Origin: a virus
Virus record (IMG/VR): IMGVR_UViG_3300020020_000167
Coordinates: 1 to 22,195 of that record
DNA: 22,195 bases
Direction: 5' to 3' (one strand)
The stretch's first letter is position 1; every line of letters begins with the position of its first letter. Shown piece after piece: positions 1 through 6,221 of the stretch. Made by a program: the position numbers and the translations under genes. The notes beneath the pieces are model-generated. The model did not search any database. It worked only from the letters and a program-made list of their open reading frames with translations, and was not told the DNA's origin.

Positions 1-1
1 C

Positions 2-2677
2 GTGTACCACAAGCAAGTAGCTCTCACCCTGGCTGCTCAGGGCTTTCGCGTCTTCCCTCTCCATGCATCGACGGGCTGCGATTGCGGTCGGACCCCTGGT
101 AAGGGCTTCGGCTTCTGCGACGAGAAGGCCCCGCGAAGGGCCGGTTGGGTAGGCGACGCTGCGGCGTCTCCTGATTGGGTCGAGCGCTCCTGGACACGGG
201 ACTACGGGATCGGTATTGCCACGGGCGAGGACTTCTTCGTCCTTGACGTGGATATGAAGGACGGGCGAGACGGGCTTGCATCCTTGGATGCGCTGGCCGC
301 TGGCCGGTCCTACGATACCGGCCTTGCCGCGCAGACCCCTTCCGGGGGCTGGCACTTCTACTACCGCAGCCCCAAAGGCAAGAGGTACACGATCGGCGCG
401 GGGCAGATCGGGGAGGGCCTCGATCACCGCTGCTACTCGGGGTACGTCGTCGCGCCGGGGACCCGCGTCGCCGCAGGAGAGTACCGCTGGGCGCTCGAGG
501 GCGAAGAGGCCGAGGTCCCGCCGTGGCTCCTGGAAAAGCTCACGGAGAAGAAGCCAGTCACGAAGAACTACGGGGAGGTAGCGTATGCAGGTCTCACCCC
601 GAGGGCGCTCACAGAGGCCGACCTCCGTGAGATGAGCACGGGAGGCCGCTGGGTTGATACGGTCTTCCGCGTTCTGTCAAACGAGTCCTGGGCTCCGAAG
701 GGCCTGCGGTACACAACGATTCGCGACTTTACGCTTGCCCTTCAGTACCGTTTCGGCCCGTTGCTCCCCGAGCCGTCCGCGCTGCTTTTCGAAGGGTCCT
801 GCCTTGCTGTCTGCACGGAAGGCGCGGATAACCCGCCTGACGTTGGCTGGGTGGCTGACTGGTTCGCGGACGCTGCCCGGATCGTGGACTGGTCTAAGGT
901 TGCTGCGGAGCGCTCGGCGCCTGTATCGCTGGACGAATTCCTTGCAGGGGCTCCGGTGAGGGCGCCGAAGATCGGCCGTGCCCTCGGACGGGAGGAGGTA
1001 GAGGCCCTGGGCTCTAAGCTCTCCCGGAAGAAGGATGAACGCTCGCAGAAGGTGGGCGCTCTTCTCTTGGCCTGGAAGGCTGACGGGGCCGCCGCCTGGA
1101 CTGCCGCCGAGACTCAAGAGGTAGCGCAGAAGCTCGCTTGGGAGCTGCCTTCGTTCGACCCGCTGCTCTCGGCAGGCCTCTTCGGGGCTGTGCTGGCTTC
1201 TCCCGAGGCGTTTGCCAAAGGCGCCGCGGCAGGGGCGAAGGCTGCCCTAGAGAAAGGCAAGTATGACTGGGACGATCTCGGAAACATGCAGAGGTTTCTC
1301 AAAGAGCACGGAGAGCGCTTGCGTGTGGTCTCCTCCTGGAACGTCAAGGGAGAGGGGCCGGGACGCTGGATCGCGTACGACGGCAAGCGCTGGGCTGTAG
1401 AGCAGGCGCCCTCCCTGGTAGAGGACGCAGCCGTACGGACCGTCCGGGGCATGGAGCAGCAAGCCATGGTCCTCGAGGACGAGGACCTCCGGAAGGCTTA
1501 CCTGGCCTGGGTGAAGCACTCGAAGACCCGAGGTGCTCGGCAGACCATGCTTGCGGACGCCAAGGGCTCCGTAGAGTTGTCGATATCCCACGACGCCTTG
1601 GACCGCGATCCGTGGCTGCTCAACGTGGCGAACGGGACCCTGGACCTGCGCTCCGGGGTGCTTCGCCCTCACGACCCTTCGGACCTTATGACGAAGCTGG
1701 CGCCTGTGGGGTACGACCCGGAGGCTACGTGCCCTACCTGGGAGCGGATGCTCTTGGGGTCCATGAACGCCAGCCCGGTCATGGTCGACTACCTTCAGCG
1801 CGTTCTGGGGTACTGCCTTACGGGCCTCGTTTCGGAGCAGTCGCTCTTCTTCGCCATCGGCGAGGGCGGCAACGGCAAGGGCACGATCCTGAATACAGTA
1901 CTTGAGATCCTGGGGGACTACGCGACGAAATGCCCTATGGATATGCTCCTGGCCACGCGGCAGAAGGCCCACGAGACAGAGCTGACCATGCTCTACCGTA
2001 CGAGGCTGGCTCTGGTCTCCGAGACCGAGCAGGGCCGCTCCTGGGCCGCTGCCAAGCTCAAGGAGCTAACAGGAGACGACCCCATCACGGCCCGCCGCAT
2101 GCGAGAGGACCACTGGACCTTCCTGCCGACACACAAGTTTATCGTCCTTTCGAACCACGAGCCAGTGGCCCACGATCAGAGCTACGGCATGCGCCGTCGT
2201 CTGCGCTGCGTGCCCTTTGAGGTGTCCTTTGAAGAGGGGCAGAGGGATACCAGGCTCCGGGAGAAGCTGCGCGCCGAGCTGCCGGGCATCCTGGCCTGGG
2301 CCGTTCGGGGCTGTCTGGCCTGGCAGGCGCAAGGGCTCCAGGAGCCGGAGAAGGTCAGGGAGGCAGCCGAGTCCTACTGGGAGCGCCAAGACACGTTTGC
2401 TCAGTTCTGGGACGAGTGCTGCACGGTCGAGGGGTCGAGCCCGGAGACGAGGCGCGAGGACATGATTGCAGAGTACCAAGCCTGGTGTCGCCTGAACGGG
2501 GACGAGCACCCGATGCGGCCTAAGGCGTTCTATGCCCGCGTCCGAGGGGTCAAGGGCGTAGAGGACAAGAAGAGCAACGGTAGCCGATCTTGGTCAGGAG
2601 TAGCCCTGAAAACGAGGCTACGGGGACAGGGCACTTGGAGTCCGCCACTGGCAGCGCCGGTGAAGAGGCCGAACTAA
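2..2677 (+). CDS. Bifunctional prim-pol primase / D5-type superfamily 3 helicase
   Basis: Predicted replication protein that makes primers and unwinds DNA at the phage origin. The N-terminal prim-pol domain covers roughly residues 5-180: a CxC near residue 26, the metal-binding DVD at 82-84 after GIATGEDFFVL, and SGGWHFYY with its His at about 118. The C-terminal helicase of the D5/P4-alpha type has the Walker A GEGGNGKG near 620, an acidic SETEQG near 670 and a sensor-like FIVLSNHEP near 715. Length (891 residues) and domain order match phage prim-pol-helicase fusions. The frame opens with a GTG at the second base of the window, so the real start may lie a few codons upstream; the visible N-terminus already looks like a normal prim-pol start. 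An AGGGCAC iteron lies inside its 3' end, and a terminator and candidate origin follow. Family assignment is strong; the origin link is inferred. Confidence 0.93.
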   Translation: MYHKQVALTLAAQGFRVFPLHASTGCDCGRTPGKGFGFCDEKAPRRAGWVGDAAASPDWVERSWTRDYGIGIATGEDFFVLDVDMKDGRDGLASLDALAAGRSYDTGLAAQTPSGGWHFYYRSPKGKRYTIGAGQIGEGLDHRCYSGYVVAPGTRVAAGEYRWALEGEEAEVPPWLLEKLTEKKPVTKNYGEVAYAGLTPRALTEADLREMSTGGRWVDTVFRVLSNESWAPKGLRYTTIRDFTLALQYRFGPLLPEPSALLFEGSCLAVCTEGADNPPDVGWVADWFADAARIVDWSKVAAERSAPVSLDEFLAGAPVRAPKIGRALGREEVEALGSKLSRKKDERSQKVGALLLAWKADGAAAWTAAETQEVAQKLAWELPSFDPLLSAGLFGAVLASPEAFAKGAAAGAKAALEKGKYDWDDLGNMQRFLKEHGERLRVVSSWNVKGEGPGRWIAYDGKRWAVEQAPSLVEDAAVRTVRGMEQQAMVLEDEDLRKAYLAWVKHSKTRGARQTMLADAKGSVELSISHDALDRDPWLLNVANGTLDLRSGVLRPHDPSDLMTKLAPVGYDPEATCPTWERMLLGSMNASPVMVDYLQRVLGYCLTGLVSEQSLFFAIGEGGNGKGTILNTVLEILGDYATKCPMDMLLATRQKAHETELTMLYRTRLALVSETEQGRSWAAAKLKELTGDDPITARRMREDHWTFLPTHKFIVLSNHEPVAHDQSYGMRRRLRCVPFEVSFEEGQRDTRLREKLRAELPGILAWAVRGCLAWQAQGLQEPEKVREAAESYWERQDTFAQFWDECCTVEGSSPETRREDMIAEYQAWCRLNGDEHPMRPKAFYARVRGVKGVEDKKSNGSRSWSGVALKTRLRGQGTWSPPLAAPVKRPN

Positions 2678-2693
2678 AAAACAACACAGGTAC

Positions 2694-2704
2694 CTACAGT
2701 GTAG
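2694..2704. repeat. Palindrome CTACAGTGTAG, copy 1
   Basis: Dyad-symmetric 11-mer just after the primase stop codon and before the terminator; with its flanking base it reads CTACACTGTAGG on the other strand, identical to the copy at 2917. A perfect CCTAC/GTAGG inverted repeat with a 3-base centre suggests a site for a dimeric DNA-binding protein. Confidence 0.55.
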
Positions 2705-2715
2705 GCAGGTCTTAG

Positions 2716-2744
2716 CCTCTAAGCTTTCGGCTTAGGGGTTTTTT
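2716..2744 (+). terminator. Rho-independent terminator after the primase gene
   Basis: A 9-base-pair stem (CCTCTAAGC with GCTTAGGGG, one T-G wobble) around the loop TTTCG is followed at once by six Ts. It lies 39 bases past the primase stop and separates the replication gene from the candidate origin. Canonical intrinsic terminator. Confidence 0.88.
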
Positions 2745-2916
2745 CGTTTGGGCTTGGCCCGTAGTGATAAGAAAACAGGGCACGTCAGGGCACATGCAGG
2801 GCACATAAAAAAGACCAAGTGCCCTGGCTAAGTATCTGAGATCTTTTAGTATTAAGTAAATAGGGCACATAAGGGCATCATATTTGACTTTACTGAAGGT
2901 CTAATGCAAAAACAGA

Positions 2917-2927
2917 CTACACTGTAG
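2917..2927. repeat. Palindrome CTACACTGTAG, copy 2
   Basis: Second copy of the dyad at 2694, in inverted orientation, 12 identical bases when the flanking G is included. It lies inside the AT-rich stretch among the AGGGCAC iterons. Candidate operator or replication-protein site. Confidence 0.55.
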
Positions 2928-3032
2928 GGCAATTACAACATCGATCAGTCCTTAAAGCAGATCACGTGCCCTTGCTGCCCTGGTGCCCTGCCCCCGGGAC
3001 GGTCAGAGCTTGGCTGGGAGTGGTCAGAGAAG

Positions 3033-3057
3033 GCTAGAGACCCCATAACTCTCTAGC
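3033..3057. repeat. Inverted repeat GCTAGAGA / TCTCTAGC
   Basis: Perfect 8-base inverted repeat with a 9-base centre, downstream of the iterons in the gene-free stretch. It could fold into a hairpin in single-stranded DNA or RNA, or be a protein site. No T-tract follows, so it is not a canonical terminator. Confidence 0.45.
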
Positions 3058-3137
3058 GCGCGCCCGCGCACGCGTAGCACGGGCAAAGCCAGAGCGTGTC
3101 TAGGAGTGGACGCAGTGCCACTGTAACTCTCTAACGC
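3046..3137. repeat. Direct repeat TAACTCTCTARCGC, two copies 78 bases apart
   Basis: TAACTCTCTAGCGC at 3046-3059 recurs as TAACTCTCTAACGC at 3124-3137, 13 of 14 bases identical. GGTCAGAG is also repeated nearby at 3001 and 3022. The rest of 2990-3159 shows no credible coding frame. Role unknown; the setting between the iterons and the first accessory promoter suggests regulation or replication. Confidence 0.45.
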
Positions 3138-3159
3138 CCTGCCCCGACGATCAAAAGAC

Positions 3160-3188
3160 TTGCAAGCGTCCGCCGCAGGGCTTACGCT
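3160..3188 (+). promoter_or_regulatory. Promoter TTGCAA-17-TACGCT, leaderless type
   Basis: Member of a recurrent promoter family in this window: -35 TTGCAA, 17-base spacer beginning GCGTCCG, -10 TACGCT, then 6 bases before the ATG at 3195. A start site about 7 bases past the -10 would fall on the ATG itself, giving an mRNA with no leader. No Shine-Dalgarno sequence precedes that ATG. Confidence 0.65.
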
Positions 3189-3194
3189 CTGGGT

Positions 3195-3344
3195 ATGAAA
3201 GAATTCTCCCTAGACGTGTGGATTGACGGCGCCTGCGCGTTCCGACTCTTCGGGACGTCCTGGAAGGCCTTGCTCGCGCAAGCGCGGCACGTCCGAGACA
3301 TCGCGCCGAAAGGCTCGCTGAGGTTCGTAGGTCGGGCGCGCTGA
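3195..3344 (+). CDS. Small hypothetical protein (49 aa), leaderless start
   Basis: A 49-residue protein beginning MKEFSLDVWIDG and ending FVGRAR; no family recognised. The start is fixed by the promoter whose -10 hexamer ends 6 bases before the ATG. It has an amphipathic centre (WKALLAQARHVRDI) and a basic C-terminus. It is the first gene after the candidate origin, so it would be expressed from the first promoter of the accessory region. The gap to the next promoter is only 17 bases. Its reality rests on promoter fit and gene-like codon use rather than on homology. Confidence 0.6.
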   Translation: MKEFSLDVWIDGACAFRLFGTSWKALLAQARHVRDIAPKGSLRFVGRAR

Positions 3345-3361
3345 TTGGCCTCAAGTGATAA

Positions 3362-3390
3362 TTGACCTCGTAGGCTCTAGGGCGTACTCT
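3362..3390 (+). promoter_or_regulatory. Promoter TTGACC-17-TACTCT, leaderless type
   Basis: -35 TTGACC at 3362-3367, a 17-base spacer ending TAGGGCG, -10 TACTCT at 3385-3390, then exactly 6 bases to the ATG at 3397. Same layout as the promoters before 3195, 7271 and 8871. It overrules the upstream GTG at 3355, which would put the promoter inside the gene. Confidence 0.72.
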
Positions 3391-3396
3391 TTACTT

Positions 3397-3573
3397 ATGA
3401 CGAACATGAACAAAGCCGCTGACCTCCTCCTTCAGGCCGCTAGCTACGAGATCGCCGCCCTTAGCGCTTCCGAGGAGGCCCTTGCGATGGATTACCGGAT
3501 CTTGGCGCAACGCGCTCGGACCCAGGCTGCCTACTGGGCACGCCGCGAAGAGCGAAAGGCTCTTTGGGCATGA
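3397..3573 (+). CDS. Small hypothetical alpha-helical protein (58 aa)
   Basis: Begins MTNMNKAADLLLQ and ends REERKALWA; Ala/Glu/Arg-rich and predicted largely helical. No family recognised. The ATG at 3397 is chosen because a TTGACC-17-TACTCT promoter ends 6 bases before it and no ribosome-binding site is present; the in-frame GTG at 3355 lies upstream of the promoter. The TGA stop overlaps the next ATG as ATGA, so translation of the next gene is probably coupled to this one. Confidence 0.75.
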   Translation: MTNMNKAADLLLQAASYEIAALSASEEALAMDYRILAQRARTQAAYWARREERKALWA

Positions 3574-3866
3574 GCCCCTCTCTCAAGAAGCTTCAGGCCC
3601 TGGCTAACAGGGCAGCGGAGCGTATGTCCCGGGCTGCCGTAGAGTACGAGGCTGCGCTGAAGGCCTACAGCAAGGCGCATAATGCCGTCTTGGCTTTCGA
3701 CGAAGCCGACCTGGCGCGAGATGACGAGCGTACTGTCTCTAGGCTCTCTATTGCTATCAGGCAAGCGGCAGAGGACTGCATGTCCGGCAAGCTTTCCGTA
3801 GAGGCTAGCTTGGCTCTGAACAAAGCTCTCTGGGACGAGGCAAGGGCCGCAGGGCTGACCTCCTGA
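3570..3866 (+). CDS. Hypothetical helical protein (98 aa)
   Basis: Starts at the ATG of an ATGA overlap with the previous gene rather than at the TTG two codons upstream. The product (MSPSLKKLQALANRAAERMS, ending RAAGLTS) is rich in Ala, Glu, Arg and Lys and looks like a helical hairpin or short coiled coil. No known domain recognised. It resembles its upstream neighbour in composition, and the pair may form a complex, but that is a guess from position only. A 62-base gap follows before the HNH endonuclease frame. Confidence 0.75.
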   Translation: MSPSLKKLQALANRAAERMSRAAVEYEAALKAYSKAHNAVLAFDEADLARDDERTVSRLSIAIRQAAEDCMSGKLSVEASLALNKALWDEARAAGLTS

Positions 3867-3928
3867 TTCTCCCGACACGTTGCTGTGCGAAGGCTCGGAA
3901 GAAGCGCTAATGGCTAGGAAGAACAGCC

Positions 3929-4303
3929 TTGTGCCGCAGCGAAACACTAAGTACACTGCCGGTATGTCCTTGGCAGCGAACGCTTTACCTGCACCGTCTC
4001 GTCCTTCAGCCCCCCAAAGGTGTGCCTGTCGACCACATAAACGGGGACGGGCTAGACAACAGGAAAGAAAACCTGCGGCTGTCCTCGTACTCCGAGAACT
4101 CCTACAACCGTCGGCTACCTACGCACAACACCAGCGGGCAGAAGGGTGTTTACTGGGCAAAGCTCCAGAACAAGTGGCACGCCCGGATAGGCGTTGACGG
4201 CAAGCGCGTGCACCTGGGCTTCTTCGATTCGTTCGAGGAAGCCTGTGCTGTCTTCCAAGCAGCGGCCCAGAAGTACCATGGCGTTTTCTTCCGGGAGTCC
4301 TAG
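3929..4303 (+). CDS. HNH homing endonuclease with AP2 domain, N-terminus apparently disrupted
   Basis: A typical phage HNH-AP2 homing endonuclease that would cut a specific DNA site to spread its own gene. The HNH core is intact: YLHR with His at about 22, VDHINGDGLDN with D35-H36, and KENLR with Asn at 48. The DNA-binding AP2 domain follows at about 68-120 (NTSGQKGVYW, ending FQAAAQKYHGVF). The usual 40-60 residue N-terminal portion (a CGAVALVDD-type module, as in the ORF at 8638) is missing. The only start in this frame is a poor TTG at 3929. A better ATG at 3910 opens a different frame (MARKNSLVPQRNTKYTAG), so a one-base frameshift between 3929 and about 3966 is likely. The catalytic half may still be made, but the gene may be decaying. 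Confidence 0.8.
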   Translation: MCRSETLSTLPVCPWQRTLYLHRLVLQPPKGVPVDHINGDGLDNRKENLRLSSYSENSYNRRLPTHNTSGQKGVYWAKLQNKWHARIGVDGKRVHLGFFDSFEEACAVFQAAAQKYHGVFFRES

Positions 4304-4306
4304 GTC

Positions 4307-4603
4307 ATGGGGTGGAAGAACCTCGCAGAGGACATTGCAGAGGAGCTGAGCTCCCTCGAGGGCCGCGAAGACTTCGGAGATCGGCTCACCCTCCACGCCG
4401 CGAAGACTCGCAACGCCCAAGCGGCGAACGCAAGGAACAGGGCCTATCGTAAGCGGCGCAAAGAGGCCGGGCTCAAGGACCCCTATCGCCCTCAGCGGAA
4501 CCGGAAGCGTAAGAAGCGCCCTTGGACCGCTGCACGAACCGTGAAACAGAGGGAACGAAGAGCCAAGGAGCGATTGGCCCGTAAAGATAAAGACAAAGCG
4601 TAG
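4307..4603 (+). CDS. Hypothetical highly basic protein (98 aa)
   Basis: ATG preceded by GGGAG with about 8 bases spacing. The N-terminus (MGWKNLAEDIAEELSSLEG) is acidic and helical; the rest is extremely Arg/Lys-rich (AYRKRRKEAG, NRKRKKRPW, KQRERRAKERLARK), which suggests nucleic-acid binding. The protein at 4835 has the same layout: an M-x-W-x-x-L start, an EE-containing helix, then a long basic tail. The two may be diverged paralogues. No named family recognised. The 3' end carries the promoter for the next gene. Confidence 0.72.
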   Translation: MGWKNLAEDIAEELSSLEGREDFGDRLTLHAAKTRNAQAANARNRAYRKRRKEAGLKDPYRPQRNRKRKKRPWTAARTVKQRERRAKERLARKDKDKA

Positions 4604-4618
4604 GGCTTCGGTCATACT
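4590..4618 (+). promoter_or_regulatory. Promoter AAGACA-17-CATACT, leaderless type
   Basis: Inside the 3' end of the preceding gene. AAGACA (4 of 6 to the TTGACA consensus), 17 bases, then CATACT (4 of 6 to TATAAT), ending 6 bases before the ATG at 4625. The spacer carries the family element TAGGGC. Reading the -10 instead as TACTCT two bases downstream leaves only 4 bases. Weaker than its relatives. Confidence 0.5.
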
Positions 4619-4624
4619 CTTCTT

Positions 4625-4831
4625 ATGACGAACGAATACACGGTGGACGGCGAAGGTTTCAGCTCTTACTTCGCGGCGATCGCGGCGGCCAAGACCAAGG
4701 GGGCCGAGGTCATCGAGACCGCAACGGGCCTTAGCCGCTGGCGCCCCGCTTTGGCCGCAAAGGCTAAGACCCGCCACGTGCTCGTCAACGCGGACGGCAG
4801 CAAGACCGAATTCGGGAAGGTTCGCCGCTAA
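4625..4831 (+). CDS. Small hypothetical protein (68 aa), leaderless start
   Basis: Begins MTNEYTVDGEGFSSYFAAI and ends TEFGKVRR. The pattern of short strands and one helix (YFAAIAAAKTKGAEVIETATG) suggests a small alpha/beta fold. No family recognised. The ATG sits 6 bases after a candidate -10 element and lacks a Shine-Dalgarno sequence. The next gene starts 3 bases after the stop. Confidence 0.75.
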   Translation: MTNEYTVDGEGFSSYFAAIAAAKTKGAEVIETATGLSRWRPALAAKAKTRHVLVNADGSKTEFGKVRR

Positions 4832-4834
4832 CCC

Positions 4835-5200
4835 ATGGCCTGGGACGATCTCTCTTCCGAGCTTGAAGAAACCTTCGCAGGCCTCCAAGCCTGGGAGCCT
4901 GGCCTGCCCCAGGCCGTCAAGGCGGCCCGGAAGGCGCCTCCCCCGGACCCTCGGAGGGCGGCGCTCGAGAGGGCCGCTACGGCGCTCATAGAGGCTCACG
5001 ACGCCCCGGCACGGGAGCAGGCTCAGCGAGACCGCGTAGCAGCTTGGTGTCGGGAGAATCAGGAGGTCAGGAGCCAGAGGCAGCGGCAGAGACGTGCGGC
5101 CCGGCGAGAACGCGAAGGCCGTAGCCCTATGGGTCCAAAGCCGGAGAACGCCTGGCGCTGTGGGCCGAAGCGAAAAAGAGCATTGCAAGCGTCCGGCTAA
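4835..5200 (+). CDS. Hypothetical basic protein (121 aa), possible paralogue of the 4307 product
   Basis: Starts MAWDDLSSELEETFAGLQ, matching in pattern the start of the 4307 product, and continues into an Arg-rich tail (QRQRQRRAARREREG) ending PKRKRALQASG. Probably nucleic-acid binding by composition; no family recognised. The ATG is 3 bases after the previous stop. The last codons and the TAA stop lie inside the next promoter: the coding for ALQASG-stop is also the TTGCAA -35 and the start of its spacer. Confidence 0.72.
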   Translation: MAWDDLSSELEETFAGLQAWEPGLPQAVKAARKAPPPDPRRAALERAATALIEAHDAPAREQAQRDRVAAWCRENQEVRSQRQRQRRAARREREGRSPMGPKPENAWRCGPKRKRALQASG

Positions 5201-5211
5201 AGGCGTACCTT
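5183..5211 (+). promoter_or_regulatory. Promoter TTGCAA-17-TACCTT with leader and strong RBS
   Basis: -35 TTGCAA, spacer starting GCGTCCGGCTAA (holding the stop codon of the upstream gene), -10 TACCTT. Unlike its relatives it does not abut a start codon: a strong AAGGAGG at 5217-5223 precedes the GTG at 5230. Spacer similarity to 7236 and 8836 is obvious. Confidence 0.65.
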
Positions 5212-5229
5212 GAGGCAAGGAGGAGTACC

Positions 5230-5500
5230 GTGAAAGAACTAAAGCTGTCCTGCGGCGCTGTGACGTTGGTGGACGAGCGGTGCCCCCGCCCCCCGTCGCA
5301 AGCGTGGCCCTCGTAAGAACAACAAGAGCGGCCTGCTTGGTGTTCGCGCAAGAAAAGGTGGATGGGAAGTGAAGTGCCGAGAGCATGTCGGCACCTTCCC
5401 GACAAAGCTAGCCGCCGCTATCGCGTACAACATCGCCGCTCTTCGGGCGTACGGTTTTGATGCCTATCAGAACCCTGTGTTCGCGGGAGACGTGCTATGA
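5230..5500 (+). pseudogene. Degenerate HNH/AP2 endonuclease, frameshifted at a C-run and lacking HNH
   Basis: From the GTG at 5230 (good AAGGAGG upstream) the frame reads KELKLSCGAVTLVDER, the N-terminal module of HNH-AP2 homing endonucleases also seen at 8638, then stops at 5314. One frame over, from about 5264 to the TGA at 5498, an AP2 domain is plain: KNNKSGLLGVRARKGGWEVK, then HVGTFPTKLAAAIAYNIAAL. The frames meet around a C-tract (CCCCCGCCCCCC) at 5282-5294, so removing one C would rejoin them. The HNH core is absent even after rejoining. This looks like an internally deleted remnant; a sequencing error or programmed slippage at the C-run is the alternative. Its TGA overlaps the next ATG. 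Confidence 0.72.
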
Positions 5501-5577
5501 GGGCTATCAAGGTCCTCGGGCTCTTGCTCCTGGCTGCGATCCTCTTGCTCGGCTCGAAACAGGAGACCGAAGAATGA
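5497..5577 (+). CDS. Single-pass membrane micropeptide (26 aa)
   Basis: M-RAIK followed by a hydrophobic segment VLGLLLLAAILLLG and a polar tail SKQETEE. One transmembrane helix or uncleaved signal anchor with a positive start and an acidic end, so the C-terminus should be outside. ATGA overlaps at both ends tie it to the AP2 remnant upstream and to the next gene downstream. Too short for family assignment. A holin-like or host-membrane role is possible but unsupported. Confidence 0.6.
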   Translation: MRAIKVLGLLLLAAILLLGSKQETEE

Positions 5578-5735
5578 ACCGTTGGCAATACCGCGCCCAC
5601 AGGCGAGCGCAAGCTAAGCGCTCCTGGGATGCTATGGTGTACGTGCTGGCTCTCGCTCTGGTGTACCGTATGGGTACGGAAGGAGCCCTCGAGAGCGCTT
5701 GGCTCTGGGCAAAGCAGAACGGATGGAAGCCATGA
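5574..5735 (+). CDS. Small hypothetical protein with one hydrophobic segment (53 aa)
   Basis: MNRWQYRAHRRAQAKRSW is strongly basic and precedes a hydrophobic stretch AMVYVLALALVYRMG, then ESAWLWAKQNGWKP. Probably membrane-associated with the basic N-terminus in the cytoplasm. The ATG at 5574 is in an ATGA overlap with the preceding stop, and its own stop overlaps the next ATG in the same way. No family recognised. Confidence 0.65.
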   Translation: MNRWQYRAHRRAQAKRSWDAMVYVLALALVYRMGTEGALESAWLWAKQNGWKP

Positions 5736-5923
5736 GCCCTAAGCAAAAATTCAGGATGCTCCAGAAGCGCTTCGCCAAAGCGGTGCGCTCCGGCCAAGCT
5801 CACGAAGGAGACATCCTCCGTTCCCACAACGGGGTCCAGCTCGGACGCTTTCACTGTAAGTACCGCGGGTGGATGGGCCACAGCGGAGAAGACTGCGTTA
5901 CCCTCGAAGGGTGGCTATCATGA
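5732..5923 (+). CDS. Small hypothetical protein (63 aa)
   Basis: MSPKQKFRMLQKRFAKAVRS starts a basic helical N-terminus; the C-terminal half (HNGVQLGRFHCKYRGWMGH, then DCVTLEGWLS) looks like a small beta fold with two cysteines. No family recognised. It starts and ends in 4-base ATGA overlaps within a cassette of tiny genes, which argues that it is translated. Confidence 0.65.
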   Translation: MSPKQKFRMLQKRFAKAVRSGQAHEGDILRSHNGVQLGRFHCKYRGWMGHSGEDCVTLEGWLS

Positions 5924-6096
5924 CCTCGGAGTACCTCCCACCTAGAGACCCTCTGGCATCTCTCGGCGTGCCCATACCTGACGTTTTTGACGATCGTGTC
6001 GTGGTCTACCAACCCGTTCGGAGAGGCGTAGTCTCCTACTCCGTTCGGAAGCGCTGCTACTACCCCTGCCCTCTGAAACCTTGTGAGGCCCCATGA
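5920..6096 (+). CDS. Small hypothetical protein (58 aa)
   Basis: MTSEYLPPRDPLASLGVP then a strand-rich centre (DRVVVYQPVRRGVVSYSVRK) and a Cys/Pro-rich end (CYYPCPLKPCEAP). No family recognised; the three C-terminal cysteines might bind metal. The ATG is in an ATGA overlap with the previous stop, and the next gene starts in the same manner at its end. Confidence 0.6.
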   Translation: MTSEYLPPRDPLASLGVPIPDVFDDRVVVYQPVRRGVVSYSVRKRCYYPCPLKPCEAP

Positions 6097-6221
6097 CTCT
6101 CGCGTTCTCTTTCCTCCTCGCCCTCGCTTTCGCCTGGACGGGCGAGCCGCTCTGGGTCTCGGGCCTGGCCCTCTTCGGGGGCTTCGGCGCGCTTGAGATT
6201 CTCTTCGGAGGTGAGCCGTGA
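6093..6221 (+). CDS. Small two-helix membrane protein (42 aa)
   Basis: MTLAFSFLLALAFAWTG and WVSGLALFGGFGALEILFGG form two hydrophobic segments separated by a short polar turn (EPL), a helical-hairpin pattern. The size is small for a holin, but the topology is compatible with a pinholin-like or membrane-modulating protein; no endolysin or spanin gene is nearby, so no function is claimed. ATGA overlap with the gene before and GTGA overlap with the ORF after. Confidence 0.55.
   Translation: MTLAFSFLLALAFAWTGEPLWVSGLALFGGFGALEILFGGEP

Larger units (their letters stand above)
2628..2989. other. Candidate replication origin with AGGGCAC iterons
   Basis: The heptamer AGGGCAC occurs on the + strand at 2628, 2777, 2787, 2798 and 2862, and as GTGCCCT at 2819, 2966 and 2983; partial copies (AGGGCA) lie at 2872 and 2925. 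Three copies sit 10 and 11 bases apart, on the same helical face. Longer matches exist: CAGGGCACTTGG at 2627 is inverted at 2815, and AGGGCACATAA is repeated at 2798 and 2862. Between about 2830 and 2945 the sequence is strikingly AT-rich for this genome, as expected for a melting region. The position directly after a P4-alpha-like primase-helicase fits an iteron-type origin. Function is inferred; the repeats are seen directly. They could instead be operators controlling the downstream genes. Confidence 0.6.

Noticed and set aside
2884-2912. TTGACT in the AT-rich region as a promoter
   Set aside because: No -10-like hexamer at 16-18 bases; the sequence there is CAAAAA.
3355-3396. GTG at 3355 as the start of the 58-aa gene
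   Set aside because: It would place the TTGACC-17-TACTCT promoter inside the coding sequence, and there is no ribosome site before it; the ATG at 3397 has the standard 6-base distance.
4115-5386. Long minus-strand open frame (423 codons)
   Set aside because: Antisense to five well-ordered + strand genes with overlapping starts and promoters; long empty frames are common opposite GC-rich genes. The product has no recognisable domain.
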